Shown here in pieces: positions 31,891-41,361 of a DNA stretch of 50,000 nucleotides. The DNA is taken from positions 1 through 50,000 of the forward strand of contig CAJNDS010002095.1 of NCBI GenBank assembly GCA_905221605.1. Direction: 5' to 3'. A program made the translations under genes and the position numbers. Below the pieces are notes generated by a model. That model did not search any database and had not been told where the DNA came from. It worked only from the letters and a program-made list of their open reading frames with translations. Source of the DNA: Symbiodinium natans. Taxonomy: Eukaryota > Sar > Dinophyceae > Suessiales > Symbiodiniaceae. Each line of letters opens with the position of its first letter. Positions within the stretch are counted from its first letter, which is position 1.

Positions 31891-32400
31891 CTTTGTACCG
31901 TCCCTTAGGTTTATATAAACGCTGAACAACTGAGGGTTTAACCCTAAACCGTAAACCCTGTTAACCCTAAATCCTGTTACTCCTGAGAACTGGGTGCCGG
32001 CGCCCAGTAGAAATGCCAGGCAGGCCCACAACAGAACCTGGGGGTTGGAGCGCAGGGTTGAGGATTTGGGTCTTTCCGAAAATAGTTTTGGGGTGTTCAA
32101 AAAAGTGAGGACTAGAGTCCTTGTTTTTTTTTTTGGGGTAAACCCTAAACCCTAAACCCTACACCCTACACTCGACACCCTAAACCCTAAAACCCTCAAC
32201 CCTGAACCTTGAACCAAACTCCATTTCGGCTGTGCACATTTGGGAGGCCTCCCCACTCCGCTCAGGGTCTGAGGGCAGACTTTTGAATCCCCCTAGTATA
32301 GAGGGTTTAGGGTTTAGGGTTGAGGGTTGAGGGTTTAGGGTGTTTAGAAGTACAACTTCGCTTTCGAAGCCCCTCAGCTATAGTTGGTAGTATAGGAGGA
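31891..32400. other. Islands and telomere-type blocks, no gene seen
   Basis: C-strand blocks at 31935-31975 and 32138-32215, a G-strand block at 32300-32342. The remainder is unique. Confidence 0.5.
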
Positions 32401-32412
32401 GTCCCCGAGTTC

Positions 32413-32602
32413 CCTTCATTAAGGGGCATATAAGGAGGGACCCCTAAAAGGGACCCTTAATTTTATTCCTTATCTAACCCACATATAACCCCTATATATT
32501 TATATACAATGTATATATATATATATAGTTCCTATGTACTTAAAAACCCCTAAATACCCCCCAAGGTCCCTTGTACGGGTCCCTCCTTTAATCCCTTGAC
32601 TT
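32413..32602. mobile_element. Foldback element with GGGACCC/GGGTCCC arms
   Basis: TTAAGGGGCATATAAGGAGG in the left arm is partly the reverse complement of GGGTCCCTCCTTTAATCCC in the right arm. The same right-arm phrase, GGGTCCCTCCTTTAGTCCC, also occurs at about 19174-19192. The centre is AT-rich with (TA)n. Confidence 0.5.
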
Positions 32603-32639
32603 AAACCCAAAACCCCTCCAAACCCCAAGGCTACGCAGG

Positions 32640-32925
32640 TACCAAATCTAAATTTTAGGGGCATGTAATGTCCAATGCGAATTTGCTTGATGCCGCCAAG
32701 GCGCCCTGGGACGTGCCGCTCTCATGCTAAAAACTGAGGTTGAGGGAAACTAGAAACAGCGTCTAGCGTAGACGTAGAACGGTGATAAGTCCGAACCCTT
32801 GCAGTCGAAGGAATGCAGCATGAACAGTTGGCGCGATGTCTTATGATTTGCTTTGTCCAGGTGTTCACTTGAGTCGAAAGCCTGCACCACGAAGATCGGC
32901 GCAAAGTGAACATGTAGAAAGCCCT
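32640..32925. other. Unique island, uncertain ORF
   Basis: A 63-codon minus frame (32722-32913) has non-repetitive residues but no recognisable motif and a weak start. Noted only. Confidence 0.25.
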
Positions 32926-33720
32926 GAACCCTAAACCCTAAACCCCAAAACCCTAAACCCTAAACCCTAAACCCCAAAACCCTAAGCCCTAAACCCTAAA
33001 CCCTGAACATGAAAGGCTCCGGGTTGACGGAAAGGCCCACTCGAAGCCGCAAAGCCATTCAATGCCTTTGAGCCGTTTCGGCCTATAAGGGAACCCAAGC
33101 ACGCCGGCCCAACCTTAGCCCCCAAAACACGACGAATGTCCCTAACCCCTTACCCTAAAGCCCAACCCACAACCCTAAACCACAACGCCTCAGCCATACA
33201 CCCCGAAATCCTGAGCCCTGACCCCAAACACTCATGACTTTAAACATCTCGAATCCAAAAGACCTTAGGGCTCTAACGTTTTTCGCGGACTTGTTTAACT
33301 TTATAGGGTGCCTGGAAGGGTTCATGAGGCTTCGGGTTGATAGACCTTAAACCCTAAACCCTAAGCCCTAAACCCTAAACCCTAAACCCTATACCCTAAA
33401 CCCCAAATCCTAAACCCTAAACCCTAAACCCACTCTCCCAGTATTAAGTCCCAAGACGGGTTGGCTCCAGACATGATGCGCCCGACACGAAACGCTTCAA
33501 CCACGAAACCCTTCAAGCCGCCTCTCAACTCTAGGATCCTTAGTCCTCCCTAAACCCTAAACCCTAAACCCTAAACTTTCAGACCCGGGGTTTGGAGTCA
33601 AGTTTCTGGGGGCAACCTATTGATTTTGGCGAAGCAGAACTGAAGAACCCAAATAAAGGAGATGCAGGGGATATGGAGGCAAAACTGAAAAACTTCAGGA
33701 GGGGTTGAGGGCGCAGGGTT
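32926..33720. other. CCCTAAA blocks and islands, no gene seen
   Basis: Blocks at 32926-33007, 33346-33430 and 33548-33575, with CCCCAAA and CCCTATA variants. Islands at 33010-33345 and 33430-33547 show no gene. Confidence 0.5.
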
Positions 33721-33910
33721 TAGGGTTAGGGTTTAGGGTTTAGGGTTCAGGGTTCAGGGTTCAGGGCCTTTTAGGGTTTAGGGCCTTTTAGGGTTTAGGG
33801 TTTAGGGTTTAGGGTTTATAGGGTTTAGGGTTTAGGGTTTAGGGTTTAGGGTTTAGGGTTTAGGGTTTAGGGTTTAGGGTTTAGGGTTTAGGCTTTTGGG
33901 TTCAGGGTTC
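33714..33910. repeat. Long TTTAGGG array
   Basis: Mostly perfect G-strand units from about 33796 to 33893, preceded by GGGTTCA and GGGCCTTTTA variants. Confidence 0.9.
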
Positions 33911-34725
33911 AGGTATATATATATATAAGATCACAGAGACCGTCTTTTTCGGATGTTAGAAGCCGTCGAAACGTGGAACTTCCCCAAGAGCCTGCGTCAC
34001 TGGGATAAGGTCTAGGACTTAGGGGAATCAACGGGTACGGTGGAATTCTATCAGGAGTGGAGCCTTGTATTGCTCCAGTCATGATTCCAACGGAACGCTA
34101 ACTAATTACCCAAAACCCTAAAACCTAAACCCCAAACCCAAAACAAAAAACCCTAAACCCAAAACCCAAAACCCTTAACCCTAAACCCTAGGGTTTCAGC
34201 AGGCCCGTGCTTGCTCTCCTGAGTCAGAAATCTCGCCCTGCCCTACAGATATTTCTAGAGAGACTTTGTTTCTTATACTTAGGGTTTAGGGTTGTTAGTT
34301 CTTAGGGTTTAGGGTTTAGGGTTCTTGGCTGACCTCTGAACCCCTCCTAAAAGTTTAAGTTGTAGGCTCCTCATTGTAGTTTCTTCAACAACCCAACAGG
34401 TTGAAGCCCTAAGAACCAGCCAGATGAAAGCCAAGAAGTATTCAATCATTTATGCAGAACTGTTTTGTGATCACTTTCCTAAAACATGGTCCCTTTTGGG
34501 GTCCGTATTATAAGGCGGCCCCTCGTATTTACGGGAAAACCCCCCCCAGAGAGGGGCCCTAATTTTGAGAGCTGTGTTTTGAGGCTTAGGGTTTAGGGTT
34601 TAAGGCACACGCCAGAGTGGCCACTTGTTCCTTTTTAGACCCTAAACTCCCTAAACCCTGAACCCCAAACCCGAAACTCCAAACCCCAAACTCCAAACCC
34701 TAAACCCTAAACCCTAAACCCTTTA

Positions 34726-34750
<25 letters not shown>
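33911..34750. other. Islands and short blocks, no gene seen
   Basis: 34100-34196 ends in the palindrome AAACCCTAGGGTTT (34183-34196). G-strand units are at 34279-34322 and 34585-34602, and C-strand units at 34650-34725. 34495-34570 is an inverted-repeat-like patch with TATTATAAGGCGGCCCC. Confidence 0.5.
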
Positions 34751-34763
<13 letters not shown>

Positions 34764-34765
34764 TT
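34728..34765. repeat. CCCTCAA variant array
   Basis: Five successive CCCTCAA units. The complementary variant GGGTTGA forms its own array at about 35550-35606. Confidence 0.85.
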
Positions 34766-35030
34766 CCGAATGCCCTGGACCCCACATAACACCTCGAAGC
34801 CCCAAACTTTAAGGCCAAACGCTACTGTAAACCCTAAGCCCTGAATGCCTCGGCTTAGGGTTTAGGGTTTAGGGTTCAGAGTTCAGGGTTTAGGGTCTAG
34901 GGTTTAGGGCCCCCCCCAGCCCCTATCCCTAAACCCAAACCCCCAAGCCGCTCGGGGTCCCACGAGCTGAGCCCTCCTCCCCGCGAGGCTTCCCACCATA
35001 GGGGGCCCCAAGTATGAGCCCTTAATCATA

Positions 35031-35139
35031 CTGTTGGTTCGTAGGGAATGAGGGAATGGGGTACCCTATAGAATCCCTTAAAGGGCATATTTCGGGGGAT
35101 ATAGGGTAGCTCATTCCCTCATTCCCTGCCAACCAACAT
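35031..35139. mobile_element. TA-flanked MITE, family D copy 1
   Basis: 109 bp with long inverted ends: CTGTTGGTTCGTAGGGAATG and CATTCCCTGCCAACCAACAT, extended inward by AGGGAATGGGGTACCCTAT. TA flanks both sides (35029-35030, 35140-35141). Relatives are at 45685 and 45960. Confidence 0.75.
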
Positions 35140-35227
35140 TAAGTAGTTTGGGTCACCCTGTGATAAAGCCCTTTCTATAGCAAGGGGCCATACTTTCGGA
35201 TCCACACTAAGGGCCCATGGTTCCAAC

Positions 35228-35380
35228 CTTCGAAACCCCAAACCCTAAACCCTAAACCCTATACCCTAAACCTCAAACCCAAAACCCTAAACCCTAAACC
35301 TAAACCCTATGCCCCAAACCCTAAACCCTAAACCCTAAACCCTAAACCCTAAACCCTGAACCCTGAACCCTAAACCCTAA
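35228..35380. repeat. CCCTAAA array with variants
   Basis: C-strand units with CCCTATA, CCTCAAA and CCCTGAA interruptions. Confidence 0.9.
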
Positions 35381-35549
35381 GTATACACCACTCATGCGTA
35401 CTTATGGGGAACTCAGGGCCCATGGAGCCTTCTTCATGGCATCCTTCCATCCGGACTTAGCAAAGCAGGGTTTAGGGTTTAGGGTTGAGGGTTGAGGGTT
35501 GAGGGTTTAGGGTTTAGGGTCGCTTGCGGAGCTCGGGGGTATGCAGAGA

Positions 35550-35606
35550 AGCAGTTGGTTGAGGGTTGAGGGTTGGGGGTTGAGGGTTGAGGGTTGAGGG
35601 TTTAGG
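35550..35606. repeat. GGGTTGA variant array
   Basis: About eight units of GGGTTGA with one GGGTTGG, adjacent to TTTAGGG. Confidence 0.85.
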
Positions 35607-35625
35607 AGTAGTTCGGAGGATGATA

Positions 35626-35680
35626 ATCAGGATGATGATGATGATGACGATGATGATGATGATGATGATGTTGATGATGC
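35626..35680. repeat. GAT trinucleotide repeat
   Basis: GATGATGAT run of about 50 bp, read as poly-Ile on the minus strand. Confidence 0.85.
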
Positions 35681-35699
35681 CAGCATGATGAGTAGAGGT

Positions 35700-36235
35700 T
35701 TTGCTACTGCGACTATAGAAGCTGGATTTGACCCTGGAATTTGAGGTTTCACCCTTCAGGGATGTTTTGACGGGTGCCAGGGTCAGGGCTTCCCTATGCG
35801 CGTTGGGGGTCTTGGGGGTTGTGGGCGTCAAGCGGTCATGCCCCCGTGGGGCACAGAGTGTACGGACGTGGTATTCAACCAAGGCTTCGGTTTGGAATAT
35901 GGGGTTGGATGTCATACCCTGAACCTCAGAATTTTGCAGTATTGGATTGATATCCTTGAGTGACTCCAAAGCGCAACGCCCATGATTGAGAACCATGGGT
36001 CGAGAATTCTGGTAGGCCTTTTCATGAAAGCCTGTGACAGGCCAGCGCCATCTTTCTTCAACGGCGCAGTGAGACTTGGCGCTGTTACATCTGCAGTGGC
36101 CAAGCAGTCAGGCGACCACAGGACACACTCTCTACCTGCAGATAGTCGCAAGCTGCACCTAAACTTTGTAGCCCTCCAAGTGTGTGTATTCCAGCAAGCT
36201 CTCCTCCACGACAGTAAAATGACACGCAGCAGTTA
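35700..36235. other. Largest protein-like island near 36 kb, gene uncertain
   Basis: Over 500 bp without telomere blocks. The plus frame 35982-36236 (84 codons, for example SFFNGAVRLGAVTSAVAKQS) and minus frames 35912-36151 and 35514-35996 are all open and non-repetitive in part, so neither strand can be preferred by eye. Confidence 0.25.
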
Positions 36236-36353
36236 AACCCTAAACCCTAAACCCTAAACCCCAAACCCCAAACCCCAAACCCTAAACCCTAAACCCTAAA
36301 CCCTAAACCCTAAACCCTACCCCCTAAACCCTAAACCCTAAACCCTACACCCT
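36235..36353. repeat. CCCTAAA array
   Basis: About 16 units with CCCCAAA variants. Confidence 0.9.
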
Positions 36354-36812
36354 AGTCATCTGCAGGTCCCTGATCCGCAGAGAGCACTCCTCGAATTGGC
36401 CCTATGCGCATCGCGACATCAGGGACTCTCGCCCCCGCCCCCCCCCCATTAGGGAAGGAAGGATCTCACACGGGGGGAGATGTGGATCCCGCTGCCTTCT
36501 CGCCTCCTCAGACTTCTTGACGTCGTGGAAGTTTGGCGTTTCGCTGGCTCCTCCGCCTACATGAGGGGGGGGAGGAGCACTGAAAAGGACTTTTTGAGTT
36601 AAGGGTTTGGAGCTTCTTGGGGCCCTTGTATGAAATCCTACAGAAATTAGAAATTACCCTAAACCCTAAACCCTAAACCCTAAACCCTAAATCCCCTTTC
36701 AAGTCGCAGACCTCCAGGCCAGTGGTGTGGTTCAGCTCCCTCCGCTTCTTAAGCGCGCCGTGAGTCCAGGTAGCTCTCCCAGCTTGCGCCATCATGTTCT
36801 GCCTTCTCCTCC
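36354..36812. other. GC-rich islands around a short CCCTAAA block
   Basis: Unique GC-rich sequence with C-rich and G-rich tracts. A CCCTAAA block of about five units is at 36656-36695. No gene seen. Confidence 0.45.
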
Positions 36813-36930
36813 GGGGGGGGGGGGGGGGGTTTGGGGTTTGGGGTTTGGGGTTTTGGGGTTTGGGGTTTAGGGTTTAGGGTTAGGGTTTAGGGTCTAGGGT
36901 TTAGGGTGTAGGGGTTTAGGGGTTTAGGGT
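36813..36930. repeat. G17 tract joined to TTTGGGG and TTTAGGG array
   Basis: G17 (36813-36829) is followed at once by about five TTTGGGG units and then TTTAGGG units. Confidence 0.85.
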
Positions 36931-36931
36931 C

Positions 36932-37033
36932 CTTAGGGTAGTTACATGGCCTGAGTATGGGCCTTAGAAGGGTACTCCTCACATGCCAAAGAGGGTAAGG
37001 GACCATCCTAAGGGCCCATGAAACTACCTTTAG
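36932..37033. mobile_element. Inverted-repeat element, family E copy 4
   Basis: Ends TTAGGGTAGTTACATGG and CCATGAAACTACCTTTA form an inverted pair. The interior shares GGGCCTTAGAAGG and GGGACCATCCTAAGG with copy 1. Confidence 0.65.
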
Positions 37034-37075
37034 AGGTGGGGGGCTGAAACCCTGCACCCTAAACCCTAAACCCTA

Positions 37076-37223
37076 CTTGGAGGTTCATGGAAAAATACTT
37101 ATCAACCAGTTACTTACAACTGCACTTATAATCATCATATTAGGGCACTTGAGGGGCTTATAAGTGGGCTACGAGTACAGTTACAACTGGTGAATAAGTA
37201 CCATGAACCTCAGAACCTCCAAG
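37076..37223. mobile_element. TA-flanked MITE, family C copy 1, inside telomere-type array
   Basis: 148 bp with ends CTTGGAGGTTCATGG and CCATGAACCTCAGAACCTCCAAG as long inverted repeats, flanked by TA at 37074-37075 and 37224-37225. Removing the element and one TA restores CCCTAAACCC, so it inserted into a telomere-type unit. The core has GAGGGGCTTATAAGTGGG. Confidence 0.85.
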
Positions 37224-37225
37224 TA

Positions 37226-37490
37226 AACCCCTAAACCCTAAACCCTGAACCCTGAACCCTAAACCCTAAACCCTAAACCCTAAACCCTGAGAGCCCTTTC
37301 AAGACAAAATGCTGCCAGGGGCTCCAAACCGCGAAGGCAAGCCTACCCGCCAAACCCCACGCCCTATGCAAAGCCCTAAACCCTAACCCCCCCCCTAAAC
37401 CCCAAACCCTAAACCCTAAACCCTAAATCCCAAACCCCAAACCCTAAACCCCAAACCCTAAACCCTAAACCCTAAACCGTAAACCGTAAA
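37226..37490. repeat. CCCTAAA blocks flanking a short island
   Basis: Arrays at 37226-37290 and 37376-37490. The second mixes CCCCAAA, CCCTAAA and CCGTAAA. Confidence 0.85.
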
Positions 37491-37690
37491 CCGGTGCGGT
37501 CGGCTTCCGGCCTGGTCCTCCGGAGCTTCGGCTCCTTCCGCTGCCGCGTCCGCGTCGCCAGCCGACTCAGGCTCCACTTTCCCTGGGTTTAGGGTTTAGG
37601 GTTTAGGGTTTGGGGTTTAGGGTTTAGGGTTTAGGGTTGAGGGTTTAGGGTTCGGGGTTAAGGGTTTAGGGTTTAAGGTTTAGGATTTAG
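37491..37690. repeat. GC-rich island and TTTAGGG array
   Basis: The island at 37491-37582 is CG-rich; TTTAGGG units run from 37584 to about 37690 with GGGTTGA and GGGGTTA variants. Confidence 0.8.
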
Positions 37691-37699
37691 GATGTATGC

Positions 37700-37985
37700 C
37701 CCTCCCCCCCACCCCCCTAGAAAGGGGAGGGGGGGGGGGAGGGGGGTGGCACTTTTTGGAGGGCTTGGCTTCAAGGTTTTAGGTGGGCTTCAAGGTTTAT
37801 GGGTTGTGGATTTAGGGTTTCAGGACTTTGGGGCTATTGTGGGTTCAGTGCCTGGGGTTCGGGGCTCGGGGCGGAGAATTTATGGTTCGGGTTCAGGTGC
37901 AGGGACCCGCCCCGACTGCCGTTCAACTGCCCGTTTCAGGCTTTACCGTCGGGTTTGTGGCTTGTCCCCTAAGGTCTCACCCCGA
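37700..37985. other. G-rich island, no convincing gene
   Basis: An 8-bp inverted repeat of C and G tracts lies near 37700-37745. The plus frame 37692-38018 is Gly/Arg-rich and ends in NPKP from the telomere repeat. Confidence 0.4.
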
Positions 37986-37989
37986 ACTT

Positions 37990-38145
37990 TAAACCCTGAA
38001 CTAAACCCTAAACCCTAAACACTAAACCCTAAACCCTTAAACCCCAAACCCTAAACCCCAAACCCCAAACCCCAAACCTTAAACCTTAAACCCTAAACCC
38101 CAAACACCAAAGCCCAAACCCCAAACCCCAAACCCCAAGCCCCAA
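37990..38145. repeat. CCCTAAA/CCCCAAA array
   Basis: CCCTAAA gives way to CCCCAAA and then CCCCAAG units. Confidence 0.85.
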
Positions 38146-38490
38146 GCCCCGGACGGACGAAGAGCAGCTCGTCGTCCGCAGTGCGGCAGCAGCCGGTGCT
38201 GAGGTACAGGCGGGCCTCCTGGTTGGGGGCTTTGGGATTTGGGGTTTAGGGTTTAGGGTTTGGGGGTTGGCCTGTTGTTGCTGAATGTCTTTTTGTTGGC
38301 TGCAGTCTACATCTGACCGGTCTGCAGTGAACTGACCAGGCCGGTTCAGGGTTTAGGGTATAGGGTTTCGGGCTCATGTTTTGGGGTCCAAGATTAGGGC
38401 CGTGCTCACTGAAGCCCGACCTTGGACCAACCAAACCCTTGTTCTGGCTTTCTGGTAACATGCCAGGACTCTTGGAAAGCCCTAACCCTA

Positions 38491-38606
38491 CTTGGAGGTT
38501 CATGGTACTCATCAACTAATTATAGCTGTACTTGTAACCATATCAGGGCACTTAAGGGGCATATAAGTAGGGCATAAGTGCAGTTATAGAATTTGGTGAC
38601 CCCAAG
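38491..38606. mobile_element. MITE family C copy 2
   Basis: The left end CTTGGAGGTTCATGG is identical to copy 1 and again preceded by CCCTA. The interior GGGCACTTAAGGGGCATATA aligns with copy 1. The right end is reduced to CCAAG without a TA. Confidence 0.65.
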
Positions 38607-39655
38607 CCCTTAAGGCTTCGGGATTTGGGCTTGGGAACCCATTGAGAGTATGATGGTCAGAGGGTCCAGACCCCAAACCCTAAACCCTAAACCCTAAATC
38701 CCACACCCTGAACCCAGATTTTGGGGGCCTGGGGCCCAAGAGTCCTTGCTGCTCCCTCCCCTGCGCTTTTGAAAGCCACCCCCAGGGTTGATGCACATGA
38801 AGAAGCTCCCTAGAGGCAACTGGTATTGCAGAAGAACCCATAAAATCAAGGGACTCCCTAAAGGTATACGCACCCCTAAAAGGTTTCCTTAATAGACTCC
38901 TTATCTGGCAATTAGGGGTCCAAGGTAGAGTTGCGTGATACAAACAGGCCCCTGCTCTTCCTAGAAACCTACCATTTTGTAATTCTGATTCCCTTGGGTT
39001 GGAAACTGAACCAAAATGATTCCTCAGGAGACTCTCGTCGCGACTAAGGAGCTCAAGTATTCCATAGGGTTTATTTCGGGTTTAGGGTTTAGGGCTTAGG
39101 GCTTAGGGTTGAGGGTTTAGGGCTTAATTAGGGTTTAGTGTGTAGGGCACCAAAAACACGAGGCCTCGTCACACCGAATGGCGTGCACAGGGTCTGGCGC
39201 ACTGAAGACGAACTTGTTCCTTTGCTGACGGCTTTAGGGTTTAGTTAAGGGTGCAGGGTTAAGGGTTCAGGGTTAAGGGTTTCGGGTCTAGGGTTTAGGG
39301 TACGGGTGGGGCAGGGGGCTGGGGGAATTGGAGGGAGAAGGGGCTTCGGGTTTGGGAAATACCAGACGGCCCAAGAACCTTTGAGCACCCGAGAGCGGTT
39401 ACCGTGCCAAAGTCCCGTCGGGTCTCAGTATCATGGGGCTTTAACCCTAAACCCGTACACCCTCTGAGCATTTGGGGTTCAGGGTTTAAGGCGCGTGAGC
39501 CCCATTAGGAAAAGCAACCACAGCCTGTGCTGTGTTTAACCATTTGCTGCAACAGCGCCGCTATAAGAAACCTCAAGCGAACCCTAAACCCTATTGAAGT
39601 AAACCCTCAACCTTTGAATGACTACCGCCTTTGGAAAGTTACAAAACGAAACAAC
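38607..39655. other. Islands with short telomere blocks, no gene called
   Basis: C-strand units at 38675-38705, G-strand units at 39078-39145 and 39236-39302. An 87-codon minus frame (38680-38943) is partly non-repetitive but begins and ends in repeats. Confidence 0.4.
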
Positions 39656-39657
39656 TG

Positions 39658-39945
39658 ACCTAAACCCTAAACCCTAAACCCTAAACCCTAAACCCTACAC
39701 CCTAAACCCTACACCCTAAACCCTAAACCCTAAACCCTAAACCCTAAACCCTAAACCCTAAACCCTGAACCCTAAACAGCCTAAACAGCCTAAACTGCCT
39801 AAACCCTAAACAACCTGAATTAATTGTGATCAGGTGGCCCATAGTTCACCTTCCCCGGCTCGGAGATGGCAGCCTCCGGTCGAAGTTCCCTAAACCCTAA
39901 ACCCTAAACCCTAAACCCTAAACCCTAAACCCTAAACCCTAAACC
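39658..39945. repeat. CCCTAAA arrays with CCTAAACAG variant
   Basis: Long arrays at 39658-39775 and 39888-39945. Three CAGCCTAAA/CTGCCTAAA units at 39776-39800 form a local variant. Confidence 0.85.
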
Positions 39946-40615
39946 AGTTCAGCGAAGGCTTCAGGCGTTTAGGGGTTCATGAACCCGAAGTTCAAGCTGT
40001 TAAGGTTTGGGGCTTGGGGGTGAAAACTCTAGAGCAAGCAGGTTTGTCCTGGCGCTTGGGCTTCATCCACTATTCTCTAAGGGTGGTCTGACTTTTTGTG
40101 TCTTTGACGCCTAGGGGTGGGGCCGCGAGAGACTTTCTTTACAGGCTCTACTTTGGTGTTGGCTTTTGAAGGTTTCCTAACTTGAAACCACCCCCGAAGC
40201 CCTAAAGGTCCAGCTTGAGGTTTAGGGTTTAGGGGTAAGGGCTTAGGGCGGGGCAAAGAGAGCCCCTCCCCTACCTAGCTGGTACTAGAGGAGGAGGTTA
40301 TAGGGCTAAGGGTCTAAACCTAAACCCTATATCCTTATCTTAAGAGCTCAAGGCTTAGGGTCTAAAGAGTCTACACATCCTGGCTTTGATGTCTGCAGGC
40401 ATTTGAGAGCTCGAGGGGCTTGAGGTGCAGGAAACCTTCAGGGTAGGTTGTTCTCCCATCAAGTAACAGGGGTCTAGGGTTTACGGTTTAGGGTTTAGGG
40501 CTTAGGGTTTAGGGTTTAGGAACGTGGCCTCGTCGTCAAAGGAGGCCCTTTGCTCCAGGACGAACGTGAAATCGGCGGAAATCGTCAGCCTTTCAAAGCG
40601 AACCAACCCCAAAAC
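39946..40615. other. Islands and decayed G-strand blocks, no gene seen
   Basis: TTTAGGG words at 40218-40250 and 40472-40520; the rest is unique, and no frame is convincing. Confidence 0.45.
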
Positions 40616-40618
40616 CTA

Positions 40619-40726
40619 GGCTGCCCAGTAACCAAGGCTTAAAAAGGGTGCCCTTTTTTGCTTAAAGGGGTTTATAAGGGAACCTAAACCCCCCCAAAAA
40701 GGGAATAAGGGTACTACTGGGCATCC
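40619..40726. mobile_element. TA-flanked MITE, family A copy 2
   Basis: 108 bp, the same length as copy 1. Ends GGCTGCCCAGTA and TACTGGGCATCC, flanked by TA at 40617-40618 and 40727-40728. The interior is nearly identical to 16784-16891. Confidence 0.8.
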
Positions 40727-40730
40727 TAGA

Positions 40731-41140
40731 AACCCTAAGCCCAAAAACTCAGATCCTGAACCCCAACGAAGAGCTTTGACCGATAACAATCCCCACCACT
40801 CTTGACCCCTTGATGCAAAAACGAAACCCCCAAACCCGAAACTCCCAGCACAACATGTAGCGCAGAGCAGCTCCGGCCGGATGCCGCTGTGTTCACCGGA
40901 GCCCGAAATACAGTATTGGTGCAATGTCATGTTTTGTTTGTGCACCAGTATGCATATATATATATATATATGTAGATAAATGTACAAAGTATGTCAAACA
41001 TGATCTTAACCCTAAACACTATATAAACCCTAAACCCTATACCCTAATTTATGTCCTCAATCAACCTAGTCAAGCTCGGGTTGTGCAGGTCTTAGGGCTT
41101 CGGGTGAGGGGCTTAGGGCTTCGGGTTAGAAAGAAACGAA
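40731..41140. other. Downstream flank of the RCC1-like gene
   Basis: Unique sequence at 40731-40950, a (TA)n run at 40955-40971, a short CCCTAAA block at 41005-41046, then TTAGGGCTTCGGGT words. No gene called. Confidence 0.4.
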
Positions 41141-41149
41141 AGGGATAGT

Positions 41150-41213
41150 GAGAGAGAGAGAGAGAGAGAGAGACACGCCGTGGAGAGAGGTAGAACGAGC
41201 GAGCGAGAGCGCA

Positions 41214-41252
<39 letters not shown>

Positions 41253-41280
41253 GGAGAGAAAGAGAGACAGAGAAGGCGAT
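41150..41280. repeat. (GA)n-rich microsatellite
   Basis: Purine tract of AG repeats with CGAGCGAGAGC interruptions, just downstream of the RCC1-like gene stop on the gene's strand. Confidence 0.85.
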
Positions 41281-41361
41281 AGAGACACACAAAGAGCGAG
41301 GGTGGCTGCCGGAGTAAACACATAGGCTGTTTCGGCCCCGCTGCAAAGCAAGGCCCATTGT

